The position numbers and the translations under genes are program-made. The notes under the pieces were generated by a model that was not told the DNA's origin, made no database searches, and saw only the letters and a program-made list of their open reading frames with translations. A DNA stretch of 22,289 nucleotides from Proteobacteria bacterium UBA664 (GTDB taxonomy: Bacteria > Pseudomonadota > Gammaproteobacteria > UBA7966), in contig DBNU01000083.1 in the NCBI GenBank assembly GCA_002299125.1, forward strand, positions 1 through 22,289, read 5' to 3'. This document shows, in pieces, positions 7,299 to 14,310 of the stretch (positions are counted from its first letter, which is position 1; each line of letters begins with the position of its first letter).

Positions 7299-9383
7299 AT
7301 GAGCATTGCCCGCCAGGAATTCGATTACGGTACTCAGCGCGTCATCCTGGAGACGGGCGGCATCGCGCGTCAGGCGAGTGGCGCGGTCATGGTCACCATG
7401 GGTGACACCGTGGTGCTGGTCACTTGTGTGCTCGGCAAGGCACCCTCCAATGCGGGCTTCTTCCCGCTCACCGTGGATTACCAGGAGCGTACCTACGCCG
7501 CCGGCAAGATCCCGGGTGGTTTCTTCAAGCGCGAGGGCCGACCCAGCGAAAAGGAGATCCTCACCTCCCGTCTCATCGATCGCCCCCTGCGCCCGCTGTT
7601 CCCGGAGGGTTTCGTGCATGAGGTGCAACTGGTCGCCACGGTGCTGTCGCTCGACCCCCGGGTCGATCCGGATATCCCCGCCATGATCGGTGCCTCCGCC
7701 GCCGTGAGCCTGTCCGGTGCGCCCTTCAACGGCCCCATCGGGGCCGCGCGCGTCGGCTTCCGTGATGGTGAGTTCATTCTCAACCCGAGCTTCGGCGAGG
7801 CGGCCGCCCTCGATCTGGACCTCGTCGTCGCCGGCACGGAGAGCTCCGTGCTCATGGTCGAATCCGAGGCGCGCGAACTGCCCGAGGAGATCATGCTGGG
7901 TGCCGTGGTCTACGGTCACGCGCAGCAGCAGGTGGTGATCCAGGCGATCCGAGCCCTGGTGGCGGAGGCCGGTACCCCGCGCTTCGAATGGCAACCGGCC
8001 GCAGAGGAGCCGGGGCTGCGGGATGCCGTGGAGGCCAGTGCCGGACAGGGTCTCAAGGATGCCTACCGGATCTTCGACAAGCTGTCGCGGCGTGACCAGG
8101 TGGCGTCGGTGAAGGCGGCCACCCTGGCAGAACTCGCGGCTAGCGAGACGCCACGCTTTCCTGCCGCAGCGGTGTCGGCGGCCCTCGCCGATCTAGAGTA
8201 CCGGACGGTGCGGCGTTCCACGCTGACTTCCGGCCAGCGCATCGACGGTCGTGACACGCAGAGCATCCGCCCGATCTCGATCCAGGTGGGTCTCCTGCCG
8301 CGCACCCATGGTTCGGCCCTGTTCACTCGTGGTGAGACGCAGGCCATCGTGGTCACCGCCCTCGGCACCGAGCGTGATTCCCAGATCATCGACGCAATCG
8401 AAGGCGAGCGTCGCGATCCGTTCATGCTTCACTACAACTTCCCGCCCTACTCGGTCGGTGAAACAGGGCGTGTGGGGAGCCCCAAGCGGCGCGAGATCGG
8501 CCACGGGCGGCTGGCCAAGCGGGCCCTCGTCGCCGTCATGCCGGCACCGGGCACCTTCCCCTACGTGGTCCGACTGGTCTCCGAGATCACGGAATCCAAC
8601 GGTTCGAGCTCCATGGCCTCCGTCTGCGGCGGCAGCCTCGCGCTGATGGACGCCGGTGTCCCGATCAAGGCGCCGGTCGCCGGGATCGCCATGGGCCTCA
8701 TCCTCGAAGAGGACGGCTACGTCGTGCTGTCCGACATCATGGGTGACGAGGACCACCTGGGTGACATGGATTTCAAAGTGGCCGGTACGGCGAAAGGCAT
8801 CACCGCCCTGCAGATGGACATCAAGATCAACGGCATCACGCGCGAGATCATGGATGTCGCCCTCAAGCAGGCGCGCGAAGGCCGCATGCACATCCTGGGC
8901 GAGATGAACCGCGTGCTGGCCGAGTCACGCACTGAAATGAGCGAGCATGCGCCGCGCATCCTCACCATCCGCATCCACCCCGACAAGATCCGTGAGGTGA
9001 TCGGCAAGGGCGGCTCCACCATCCGCTCCATCACCGAGGAAACGGGCACCACCATCGACATCGACGATGACGGCACCGTGAAGATCGCCTCGGTGGACGG
9101 TGCGGCGGCTCAGGAGGCTCGGCGTCGCATCGAGCAGATCGTCTCCGACGTGGAGGTCGGGGCCATCTACGAGGGGCGCGTCGCCAAGCTCATGGACTTC
9201 GGTGCCTTCGTCAACATCCTGCCCGGCAAGGATGGGCTCGTGCACATCTCGCAGATCTGCGATGAGCGGGTGGAGAGCGTCAGCGACAAGCTCGCCGAGG
9301 GCGATATCGTGCGGGTGAAGGTGCTCGAGGTGGACCGCCAGGGCCGCATCCGGCTCAGCATGAAGGCGGTCGACGCGCCCTGA
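7299..9383 (+). CDS. pnp: Polyribonucleotide nucleotidyltransferase (PNPase)
   Basis: PNPase degrades RNA 3' to 5' by phosphorolysis and works with RNase E in the degradosome. The 694-residue protein starts MSIARQEFDYG with CAGGAAA upstream; the 41 residues of open frame before this ATG lack homology and cross a hairpin, so the longer start is rejected. Domains in order: first RNase PH domain (FFPLTVDYQERTYAAGKIPGG; about 1-220), helical linker, second RNase PH domain (about 310-540) with catalytic Asp485, Asp491 and Lys493 in GDEDHLGDMDFK, KH domain with IGKGGSTIRSI (GKGG about 568-571), and S1 domain (about 620-690, YEGRVAKLMDFGAFV). It ends just after S1, without the longer acidic tail of E. 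coli PNPase (711 aa) that contacts RNase E. Confidence 0.98.
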   Translation: MSIARQEFDYGTQRVILETGGIARQASGAVMVTMGDTVVLVTCVLGKAPSNAGFFPLTVDYQERTYAAGKIPGGFFKREGRPSEKEILTSRLIDRPLRPLFPEGFVHEVQLVATVLSLDPRVDPDIPAMIGASAAVSLSGAPFNGPIGAARVGFRDGEFILNPSFGEAAALDLDLVVAGTESSVLMVESEARELPEEIMLGAVVYGHAQQQVVIQAIRALVAEAGTPRFEWQPAAEEPGLRDAVEASAGQGLKDAYRIFDKLSRRDQVASVKAATLAELAASETPRFPAAAVSAALADLEYRTVRRSTLTSGQRIDGRDTQSIRPISIQVGLLPRTHGSALFTRGETQAIVVTALGTERDSQIIDAIEGERRDPFMLHYNFPPYSVGETGRVGSPKRREIGHGRLAKRALVAVMPAPGTFPYVVRLVSEITESNGSSSMASVCGGSLALMDAGVPIKAPVAGIAMGLILEEDGYVVLSDIMGDEDHLGDMDFKVAGTAKGITALQMDIKINGITREIMDVALKQAREGRMHILGEMNRVLAESRTEMSEHAPRILTIRIHPDKIREVIGKGGSTIRSITEETGTTIDIDDDGTVKIASVDGAAAQEARRRIEQIVSDVEVGAIYEGRVAKLMDFGAFVNILPGKDGLVHISQICDERVESVSDKLAEGDIVRVKVLEVDRQGRIRLSMKAVDAP

Positions 9384-9399
9384 TCGGCGTCGAGGTCCC

Positions 9400-9426
9400 G
9401 GCCCGCCCCTTGCTTGGAGGCGGGCC
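9400..9426 (+). terminator. Stem-loop after pnp, probable terminator
   Basis: GGCCCGCC (9400-9407) pairs perfectly with GGCGGGCC (9419-9426) across an 11-base loop, 17 bp after the pnp stop. No T tract follows, so it may stabilise the 3' end or act with Rho instead of being a classic intrinsic terminator. Confidence 0.5.
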
Positions 9427-9465
9427 TGTGCCGGCCAGTTCTCCGGCAAGGCTGCGCGCGTTCAT

Positions 9466-9603
9466 CGTCATTCCCGCGCAAGAGGGATCCCTCTGACGTG
9501 GCACCATCGCGGCGTTGGGGAAGGTGCTGGCTCCCGCCGCAGCCTGCCCCCGAGTGTCTTTATTCGAGGGCGGAGATGACGGATCCGGGGGCCGGGATGA
9601 CAG
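9466..9603. repeat. Extragenic element with inverted GTCATTCCC / GGGATGAC ends
   Basis: GTCATTCCCGCG at 9467-9478 is mirrored by GCCGGGATGAC at 9591-9601, with a further GAGATGAC copy at about 9573-9580. Ends of this kind (GTCATTCCCGCG ... CGCGGGAATGAC) are common in short dispersed intergenic elements of GC-rich proteobacteria. The span of about 140 bp, lack of coding potential and position between pnp and the 3' end of the next gene fit a small non-autonomous repeat. Only one copy is in the window, so repetition in the genome is inferred. Confidence 0.4.
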
Positions 9604-9628
9604 GGGCGCGGTGAGATCGGGTGTGCCC

Positions 9629-11113
9629 TCACCGGCGCGGTATGTCCCCCGGCGGCGAGTGGATCGTGAGCCCGTGCGGATCTGGCGGCTGTACGCCCAG
9701 CGCGAACGCATGTTCGCGGCGGCGTGCCTGTTTGTGTTCGTACATGCGCGCATCGGCCTCGGCGACCAGGTCTTCAAAGCCCGGACTCTGGGTCGGGTCG
9801 CAACTCGCGCGGCCCACGCTGTAACGGATGCGGTAGGGGCGCTGACCATGGCGATTGCGCTCGCTCACCGCTGCCGCGATCCGTTGCAACTGCCGCTCGA
9901 GCGCCTCGCCCGAGGCGGTGGAAACCACCGCGAATTCATCGCCGCCGACGCGGGCCACCACATCACTTGCGCGACAGTGCTGGTTGAGGATCTCGGCGAA
10001 CTCCCGCAGCAATCGTGAGCCGGTGGCGTGACCGAAGGCGTCATTCACGGGCTTCAGGTTGTCGAGGTCGAAGTACAGCACCGACAAGGGCAACTTCTGT
10101 CGGCGGGCGCTCTGGAAGCTCTGCTCACCGAGCAGCAGGAACCCCCTGCGGTTGTAGATGTGCGTGAGTTCGTCGATGAGGCTGACCAGGCGCAGCCCGG
10201 CCTCGAAGCGGTCCAGGCGGTGGCCCTCCCGCAGCAGCAACAACAGGGCACCGAGTGAGGTTGCGGTGAGGGTGAAGGCCGTCGCCAGCGGCAGGCTGGC
10301 GACCCCACTGCCTACGGCGAGGGCCACCGCGACGAGTGTCAGGCCGGGCAGCAGCACGATGGGGAGCAGACGCCGGACACGCCGCCCCCCCATGCCGGTG
10401 CTGGTCAGGATGGACAGCGGCCCCGGATGGCGTGCGCACTCACTGATGCTGGCCAGACTGAGCAGGGACATGACGGCGAGGAGCGTCCACGGGGCCTCGT
10501 CCGCGACTTCGACGCCCGGGGAGGGCACTCCGAGGCCCACGGCCGAAAACGCGAGGAGGGTGATCCCGAGCAGCAGGAGGGCCAGAGCACAGCGCGCCGA
10601 TCCGGCACGGACATCGGATCCGGACGCCCGGGTACACAGGAATGCCCCCTGGGTGATGGCGAAGGCACTGGAGACAGGGCCGCAATCCCCGAGGGCACCG
10701 GTGCCGAGCTGAACACCGGAGTGCAGGTGATCGATCGGCGCGAGTGCGTCCGCTGCCATGAAGCCCCACCATTCGCTGACCCAGGCGGCAAGCACGGTAC
10801 CGCACAACAGCATGCCGATGGAGGCTGCATTGCGGCGCCGTGCGTCTGTGCTCAGCGGCCCGGGTGCGCCAGGGTGCAGTTGTCCCAGGCCGAGCGCCGC
10901 GAGGGCCAGCAGCAGGGTTGAAGTCTCCCGCTCCTGACAGGCACCGAACCAATCTGGTGGCAGTGCCACGGCCTGACAGGCGAGCACGCAGGCCGAGAGG
11001 GAGAGCGAGAGGACGATGGCCACTGCCTGCAGCCAAAGCAGACGCGACTGGATACGCACATCGACGGGCGGCGCGAGACAGTCGGCGCGCGCCGCAGTGG
11101 GGAGCGGGTTCAA
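9629..11113 (-). CDS. Membrane-bound diguanylate cyclase (GGDEF domain)
   Basis: The C-terminal GGDEF domain condenses two GTP into c-di-GMP, a second messenger for biofilm and motility control. The 494-residue protein has about seven hydrophobic segments (about 24-50, 64-80, 97-118, 172-193, 208-222, 248-270, 272-294), then DELTHIYNRRGF (314-325), FDLDNLKPVND (348-358) and an intact GGDEF active site (390-394). RASD at 381-384, five residues before GGDEF, is the c-di-GMP inhibitory I-site, so product feedback is expected. There is no EAL domain. The membrane part matches no named sensor that I recognise and contains several Cys residues. The start is uncertain: the frame opens with TTG at 11113 and has no strong ribosome binding site. 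It lies downstream of fau on the same strand, about 200 bp away. Confidence 0.9.
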   Translation of the reverse strand: MNPLPTAARADCLAPPVDVRIQSRLLWLQAVAIVLSLSLSACVLACQAVALPPDWFGACQERETSTLLLALAALGLGQLHPGAPGPLSTDARRRNAASIGMLLCGTVLAAWVSEWWGFMAADALAPIDHLHSGVQLGTGALGDCGPVSSAFAITQGAFLCTRASGSDVRAGSARCALALLLLGITLLAFSAVGLGVPSPGVEVADEAPWTLLAVMSLLSLASISECARHPGPLSILTSTGMGGRRVRRLLPIVLLPGLTLVAVALAVGSGVASLPLATAFTLTATSLGALLLLLREGHRLDRFEAGLRLVSLIDELTHIYNRRGFLLLGEQSFQSARRQKLPLSVLYFDLDNLKPVNDAFGHATGSRLLREFAEILNQHCRASDVVARVGGDEFAVVSTASGEALERQLQRIAAAVSERNRHGQRPYRIRYSVGRASCDPTQSPGFEDLVAEADARMYEHKQARRREHAFALGVQPPDPHGLTIHSPPGDIPRR

Positions 11114-11268
11114 GGGGGGAACGACTCCGGAGGCGTCGGGCCACTCCGGCAGGCTGCGGGAGTACCCATCGGGGCGAGACAGGACGCTAACAGGACGCGA
11201 GAGGGCGAGAGCGCTATCGGCAGTCGCGTATCATAGGCCAACTGTCGCCGCTGGGTATATTGTGAATT

Positions 11269-11297
11269 TCTATAGAGTGATGCCGGGTGCCAGAGAA
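11269..11297 (-). promoter_or_regulatory. Candidate promoter for the diguanylate cyclase gene
   Basis: On the minus strand TTCTCT (11292-11297) and TATAGA (11269-11274) are spaced by 17 bp in an AT-rich patch that stands out from its surroundings. It lies between fau and the cyclase start, about 155 bp upstream of the latter. The -35 match is weak. Confidence 0.35.
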
Positions 11298-11316
11298 GCG
11301 ACAATCGCCAGGGGCA

Positions 11317-11931
11317 TTACGAAGGCCATTGCTCAGTTCTCCCTGCGACTCCCCGCGGCGTGCCCAGGCGCCGGGCCCCGTCGGCCGTGACGAGCACATG
11401 CACCGGGGCGTCGGTGTGCTCGGTCGGCAGCCGGGATACGATCTGGCAGCGATAGGCGAGGGCGATCCGGCAACCCTCTGGGTGGGCGGCGAACCAGCGG
11501 TCGTAGAATCCCGCACCGAGGCCCATGCGTTCGCCGGCGGCAGTGAATCCGAGGCCGGGGGTGAGGATCGCTTCGAAGGGCAGGAGGGCAGCCTCGCCGC
11601 CGAGGGGGGCCGGGATGTTGAAACGCCCCGGACGCAGCTCACTGCGGTCGCGCAGGCGACGTGCCTCCATGATCCCTCGGGAGACGATCACCGGGGCATA
11701 GACCGAGGCTTCGGGTCGCGCGAGCAGTTCGTCCACGAGGTCGGTGGTGTCCACCTCCTCGGGCCCGCTCAGGTAGACGAACCAGCGGCGGGCCGCGCGC
11801 CACTCGGGCAGACTCACGACTGCCTCCGCGATGGCCGTGGCCTCGGCCACGCGCTCAGATGGCGTCAGGCCTCGTCGGGCTGCCGTGAGGCATTCGCGGA
11901 GGGCCCGCTTCTCGTCGACCACGGAGTTCAT
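11317..11931 (-). CDS. fau: 5-formyltetrahydrofolate cyclo-ligase
   Basis: The enzyme uses ATP to convert 5-formyl-THF to 5,10-methenyl-THF, returning the storage folate to one-carbon metabolism. The 204-residue protein begins MNSVVDEKRALRECLTAARRGLT, carries a Y(L)SGPEEVDTTDLV segment, and has the family signature PGLGFTAAGERMGLGAGFYDRWF (ATP/folate site, about residues 125-147). Length is normal (E. coli Fau/YgfA about 180). The ATG has AGGA nine bases upstream. It is divergent from rpsP, about 120 bp apart. In E. coli the gene follows 6S RNA; the space upstream here is too short for a separate 6S RNA gene before the rpsP promoter, and none was seen. Confidence 0.93.
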   Translation of the reverse strand: MNSVVDEKRALRECLTAARRGLTPSERVAEATAIAEAVVSLPEWRAARRWFVYLSGPEEVDTTDLVDELLARPEASVYAPVIVSRGIMEARRLRDRSELRPGRFNIPAPLGGEAALLPFEAILTPGLGFTAAGERMGLGAGFYDRWFAAHPEGCRIALAYRCQIVSRLPTEHTDAPVHVLVTADGARRLGTPRGVAGRTEQWPS

Positions 11932-11939
11932 CTGAACAG

Positions 11940-11968
11940 TTCCTCGCCTGCGTGCTTTGGTCTATAGT
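11940..11968 (+). promoter_or_regulatory. Candidate promoter for the rpsP operon
   Basis: TATAGT (11963-11968) is a five-of-six -10 match, preceded at 17 bp by TTCCTC (11940-11945), a weak -35. It lies about 80 bp before the rpsP ATG in the divergent gap with fau, the expected place for the rpsP-rimM-trmD-rplS promoter. Confidence 0.5.
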
Positions 11969-12049
11969 CCCGCGTCTTCGATTCGGCGTGGTCGGCCTCG
12001 GGCCGCCCCTGCCTGTCCCTACTCAATATGCCCGGAGGTCAAGCAGCAC

Positions 12050-12307
12050 ATGGTGGTCATTCGTCTCGCGCGCGGTGGCGCCAAGAAGCGTCCCTTCTAT
12101 CACATCGTGGTGACTGACAGCCGTGCCCGCCGCGATGGTCGGCACGTCGAGCGTCTGGGGCTCTTCAATCCGCTGGAACGAGAGGGTGATGGCCGCTTCC
12201 GCATTGACAGCGAGCGCCTCGCCTGGTGGCAGTCGAAGGGTGCACAGATGAGTGACCGGGTGGCGAGCCTCGTCGCTACCAGCGGCCGAGCTGCCGCTGC
12301 CGGCTGA
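12050..12307 (+). CDS. rpsP: 30S ribosomal protein S16
   Basis: S16 helps assemble the 5' and central domains of the small ribosomal subunit. The 85-residue product begins MVVIRLARGGAKKRPFYHIVVTDSRARRDGR, the conserved S16 N-terminus, followed by VERLGLFNP and a short Ala-rich tail (family about 80-90 residues). The ATG at 12050 is chosen because the 31 residues of open frame before it have no homology; GGAGG lies 11 bp upstream. It heads the conserved rpsP-rimM-trmD-rplS operon. The 114 bp between rpsP and rimM are unusually structured and may set the lower translation of the RNA-processing genes relative to the ribosomal proteins. Confidence 0.98.
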   Translation: MVVIRLARGGAKKRPFYHIVVTDSRARRDGRHVERLGLFNPLEREGDGRFRIDSERLAWWQSKGAQMSDRVASLVATSGRAAAAG

Positions 12308-12331
12308 GCCGGTGTGGCACATCCGGCGCAT

Positions 12332-12357
12332 CTGCCCGTGGGTTCAAGCCCGGGCAG
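12332..12357 (+). promoter_or_regulatory. Stem-loop in the rpsP-rimM spacer
   Basis: CTGCCCG (12332-12338) pairs with CGGGCAG (12351-12357), with a possible inner GG/CC pairing around TTCAAG. It is one of two good hairpins in the 114-bp spacer. Confidence 0.4.
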
Positions 12358-12391
12358 TGGCCGCTGCCTCGAGGCGTCCGGCCATGAACCA

Positions 12392-12416
12392 CAGGCCGGT
12401 TTTCGGCCTGAGGGGG
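12392..12416 (+). promoter_or_regulatory. Hairpin abutting the rimM ribosome binding site
   Basis: CAGGCCG (12392-12398) pairs perfectly with CGGCCTG (12404-12410) around a GTTTT loop. The rimM Shine-Dalgarno AGGGGG (12411-12416) starts at the base of the stem, six bases before the GTG. This could limit ribosome access to rimM. In E. coli, mRNA structure keeps RimM and TrmD synthesis well below that of S16 and L19; a similar role here is inferred. Confidence 0.45.
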
Positions 12417-12421
12417 CATGA

Positions 12422-12964
12422 GTGACAGACTTCTCAGCGACGACGGGAGCCGCAACGGTATCCCCGTCATCCTCGCTGGCGGTTGGTCGCTTCAGCGGTG
12501 TGTTCGGGGTGCGGGGATGGTTGAAGCTCTTCTCCTACACCCGGCCGCCCGGGAATCTGCTGGGATACCGCCCGTGGCAGGTGCTTCGGGACGGTAAGCT
12601 CGTCCCGCTCGAGGTGGCGGAGATCGACCAGCGCGGGCAGGTCCTTCTGGTACGCCTCGTGGGTGTAGATTCGCGTGACACGGCGGCCGCATGGGTCGGA
12701 CGCGAACTCTTCATCAATCGCGACCAGCTTCCGCCTCCCGCGCCTGGCGAGGTCTACTGGGCCGACCTGATCGGCCTGCCGGTGGTGAACCGCGCTGGCA
12801 TCGACTTGGGCCGGGTGGTGCGCCTCCTCGAGACCGGGGCGCATGATGTGCTCGTGGTGCGCGGGGAAATCGAACGCCTGATCCCCTTCGTCCGCGGGGT
12901 GCACGTGCTGGAGGCCGATCCGCAGCAGGGGCGACTGCTCGTGGATTGGGAGGCCGACTACTGA
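12422..12964 (+). CDS. rimM: Ribosome maturation factor RimM
   Basis: RimM binds S19 in the 30S head and assists 16S rRNA processing. The 180-residue protein has an N-terminal beta-barrel RimM domain (VGRFSGVFGVRGWLKLFSYT, then DTAAAWVGRELFINRDQLP) and a C-terminal PRC-barrel (GEVYWADLIGLPV ... GAHDVLVVRGEIERLIPFV ... LLVDWEADY). Length is typical (E. coli 182). A TGA lies in frame directly before the GTG at 12422, and AGGGGG is six bases upstream, so the GTG start is well fixed; the overlapping ATG at 12419 is in another frame. The next gene, trmD, begins 100 bp after the stop. Confidence 0.96.
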   Translation: MTDFSATTGAATVSPSSSLAVGRFSGVFGVRGWLKLFSYTRPPGNLLGYRPWQVLRDGKLVPLEVAEIDQRGQVLLVRLVGVDSRDTAAAWVGRELFINRDQLPPPAPGEVYWADLIGLPVVNRAGIDLGRVVRLLETGAHDVLVVRGEIERLIPFVRGVHVLEADPQQGRLLVDWEADY

Positions 12965-13064
12965 TGGTGTGTCTGGCAGTCTGCCGGGCATATTCCTGCG
13001 TTGCGCTCGCCGCTGCTCGACCCGCGCAGGTGTTCTCCCCTTGGCTGCCCCCGGAAGACACCCC

Positions 13065-13766
13065 ATGGTGCAGGACCTGACCCCTTACCGCTTCGGGCTG
13101 GTGAGCCTGCTACCCGACAGCTTCGCCGCCTACGCGCGCTATGGCGTCACCGGGCGTGCGGTGGCAGAGGGCCGCGTGACGCTGCACCTCGAGAATCCAC
13201 GGGATTACGCCCGCAACCGGCACCGGACGGTGGATGATCGACCCTACGGGGGCGGGCCGGGCATGGTGCTGATGGTGGAACCGGTGCTCGCCGCCATCCG
13301 CGCGGCGAAGCTGGCCTCACCCGGTGTGCCGGTAGTGGCCCTGAGCCCGCAAGGTGAGCGCTTGACGCAGCGGCGGATCGAGACCTGGGCGCACCTGCCG
13401 GGCCTCATCCTGGTGTCCGGGCGCTACGAGGGCATGGATGAGCGCATCTACACCCTCGGCGTGGACGAGGAGTGCTCGATCGGCGATTACGTGCTTTCCG
13501 GCGGGGAACTCGCCGCGATGGTCGTGATGGACGCCATTACTCGGCTGTTGCCCGGGGTGCTCGGTTCACCCGGCTCGGCCGTGGCGGATTCCTTCTCCGC
13601 CGGTCTGCTCGATCACCCGCACTACACACGGCCGGAACTGTTCGAGGGACTGGCCGTGCCCCCGGTCCTGCTCGGCGGCGACCACCGTGCGATAGAGCGC
13701 TGGCGTCGCGAGCAGGCCCTCGCCCGCACCCGGGAGCGGCGCCCGGATCTGCTCGGCCCGGGATGA
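13065..13766 (+). CDS. trmD: tRNA (guanine-N1)-methyltransferase TrmD
   Basis: TrmD methylates G37 next to the anticodon in tRNAs reading CNN/CGG-type codons, using S-adenosylmethionine, and prevents +1 frameshifting. The 233-residue SPOUT protein has FGLVSLLPDSF, YGVTGRAV, the RTVDDRPYGGGPGMVLMVEP signature (54-73), LSPQGERL (94-100), VSGRYEGMDERI and the trefoil-knot SAM site SIGDYVLSGGEL (138-149). Arg160 and Asp175 align with catalytic Arg154 and Asp169 of E. coli. The ATG at 13065 with GGAAG upstream is chosen; the frame is open to a GTG at 12969, but those 32 residues are not homologous to TrmD. It ends shortly after ARTRERRPDLL, shorter than the E. coli protein (255 aa), so the C-terminal tail is reduced. 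Confidence 0.96.
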   Translation: MVQDLTPYRFGLVSLLPDSFAAYARYGVTGRAVAEGRVTLHLENPRDYARNRHRTVDDRPYGGGPGMVLMVEPVLAAIRAAKLASPGVPVVALSPQGERLTQRRIETWAHLPGLILVSGRYEGMDERIYTLGVDEECSIGDYVLSGGELAAMVVMDAITRLLPGVLGSPGSAVADSFSAGLLDHPHYTRPELFEGLAVPPVLLGGDHRAIERWRREQALARTRERRPDLLGPG

Positions 13767-13774
13767 GTGAATGA

Positions 13775-13795
13775 CCGGGGTGAGGAGACACCCGG
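13775..13795 (+). promoter_or_regulatory. Stem-loop in the trmD-rplS spacer
   Basis: CCGGGGTG and CACCCGG pair around AGGAGA with one bulged G. No T tract follows, so it is more likely an mRNA structure or processing element than a terminator. Confidence 0.25.
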
Positions 13796-13796
13796 G

Positions 13797-13826
13797 CTGA
13801 CTTCCGCCGAGGCTTTCGGCTATCCT
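13797..13826 (+). promoter_or_regulatory. Candidate internal promoter for rplS
   Basis: CTGACT (13797-13802) and TATCCT (13821-13826) are separated by 18 bp, about 55 bp before the rplS ATG. Both hexamers are imperfect. An internal promoter would give L19 extra expression over TrmD. Confidence 0.35.
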
Positions 13827-13879
13827 CTCGGGCTTTCCGGCTTCGAGCCGCTATTTCCCGCCCCTTCAGGTGAACCGTC

Positions 13880-14296
13880 ATGAGCAACATCATCCAACAA
13901 CTCGAAGCCGAACAAATGACGCGCCAGGTCCCCGCGTTCGCCCCGGGCGATACCGTGGTGGTGCATGTGAAGGTGAAGGAAGGCACTCGTGAGCGCCTGC
14001 AGGCCTTCGAGGGTGTGGTGATCGCCATGCGCAACCGCGGCCTCAACTCCGCCTTCACGGTGCGCAAAATCTCCCACGGCGAGGGTGTGGAGCGCGTCTT
14101 CCAGACTTACAGCCCGGCAGTGCACGAGATTCAGGTGAAGCGTCGTGGTGACGTGCGGCGCGCCAAGCTCTATTACATGCGTGCGCTCCGCGGCAAGGCG
14201 GCCCGTATCCGCGAGAAGATCCGCACGAATGTCGGTGCAGCCGCGCTGCCGGCCGACAACGGCACGGATGCAGGCAGCGGCAGCAACGAGGACTGA
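13880..14296 (+). CDS. rplS: 50S ribosomal protein L19
   Basis: L19 sits at the 30S-50S interface of the ribosome. The 138-residue protein starts MSNIIQQLEAEQMTRQVPAFAPGDTV, continues with VHVKVKEGTRERLQAFEGVVIA, the RGLNSAFTVRKISHGEGVERVF signature and VKRRGDVRRAKLYYMRALRGKAARI. The core matches the usual 115-residue L19; the remaining 20 or so residues are an Ala/Gly/Asp/Asn/Ser tail that looks disordered. It is last in the rpsP-rimM-trmD-rplS order, with xerD starting 14 bp after its stop and probably cotranscribed. AGGTGAACC before the ATG is a modest ribosome binding site. Confidence 0.97.
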   Translation: MSNIIQQLEAEQMTRQVPAFAPGDTVVVHVKVKEGTRERLQAFEGVVIAMRNRGLNSAFTVRKISHGEGVERVFQTYSPAVHEIQVKRRGDVRRAKLYYMRALRGKAARIREKIRTNVGAAALPADNGTDAGSGSNED

Positions 14297-14310
14297 CGTC
14301 CTCGGTAGCC

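Noticed and set aside
11932..12049. 6S RNA gene upstream of fau, as in E. coli
   Set aside because: The divergent gap is only about 118 bp, contains the rpsP promoter, and shows no long bubble-stem structure.
12332..12357. GGGTTCAAGCCC resembling a tRNA T-arm
   Set aside because: No acceptor, D or anticodon arm can be folded around it; it is better explained as part of the rpsP-rimM hairpin.
12969..13064. N-terminal extension of TrmD from a GTG at 12969
   Set aside because: The 32 residues have no similarity to TrmD, and the ATG at 13065 has a ribosome binding site and the correct N-terminus.
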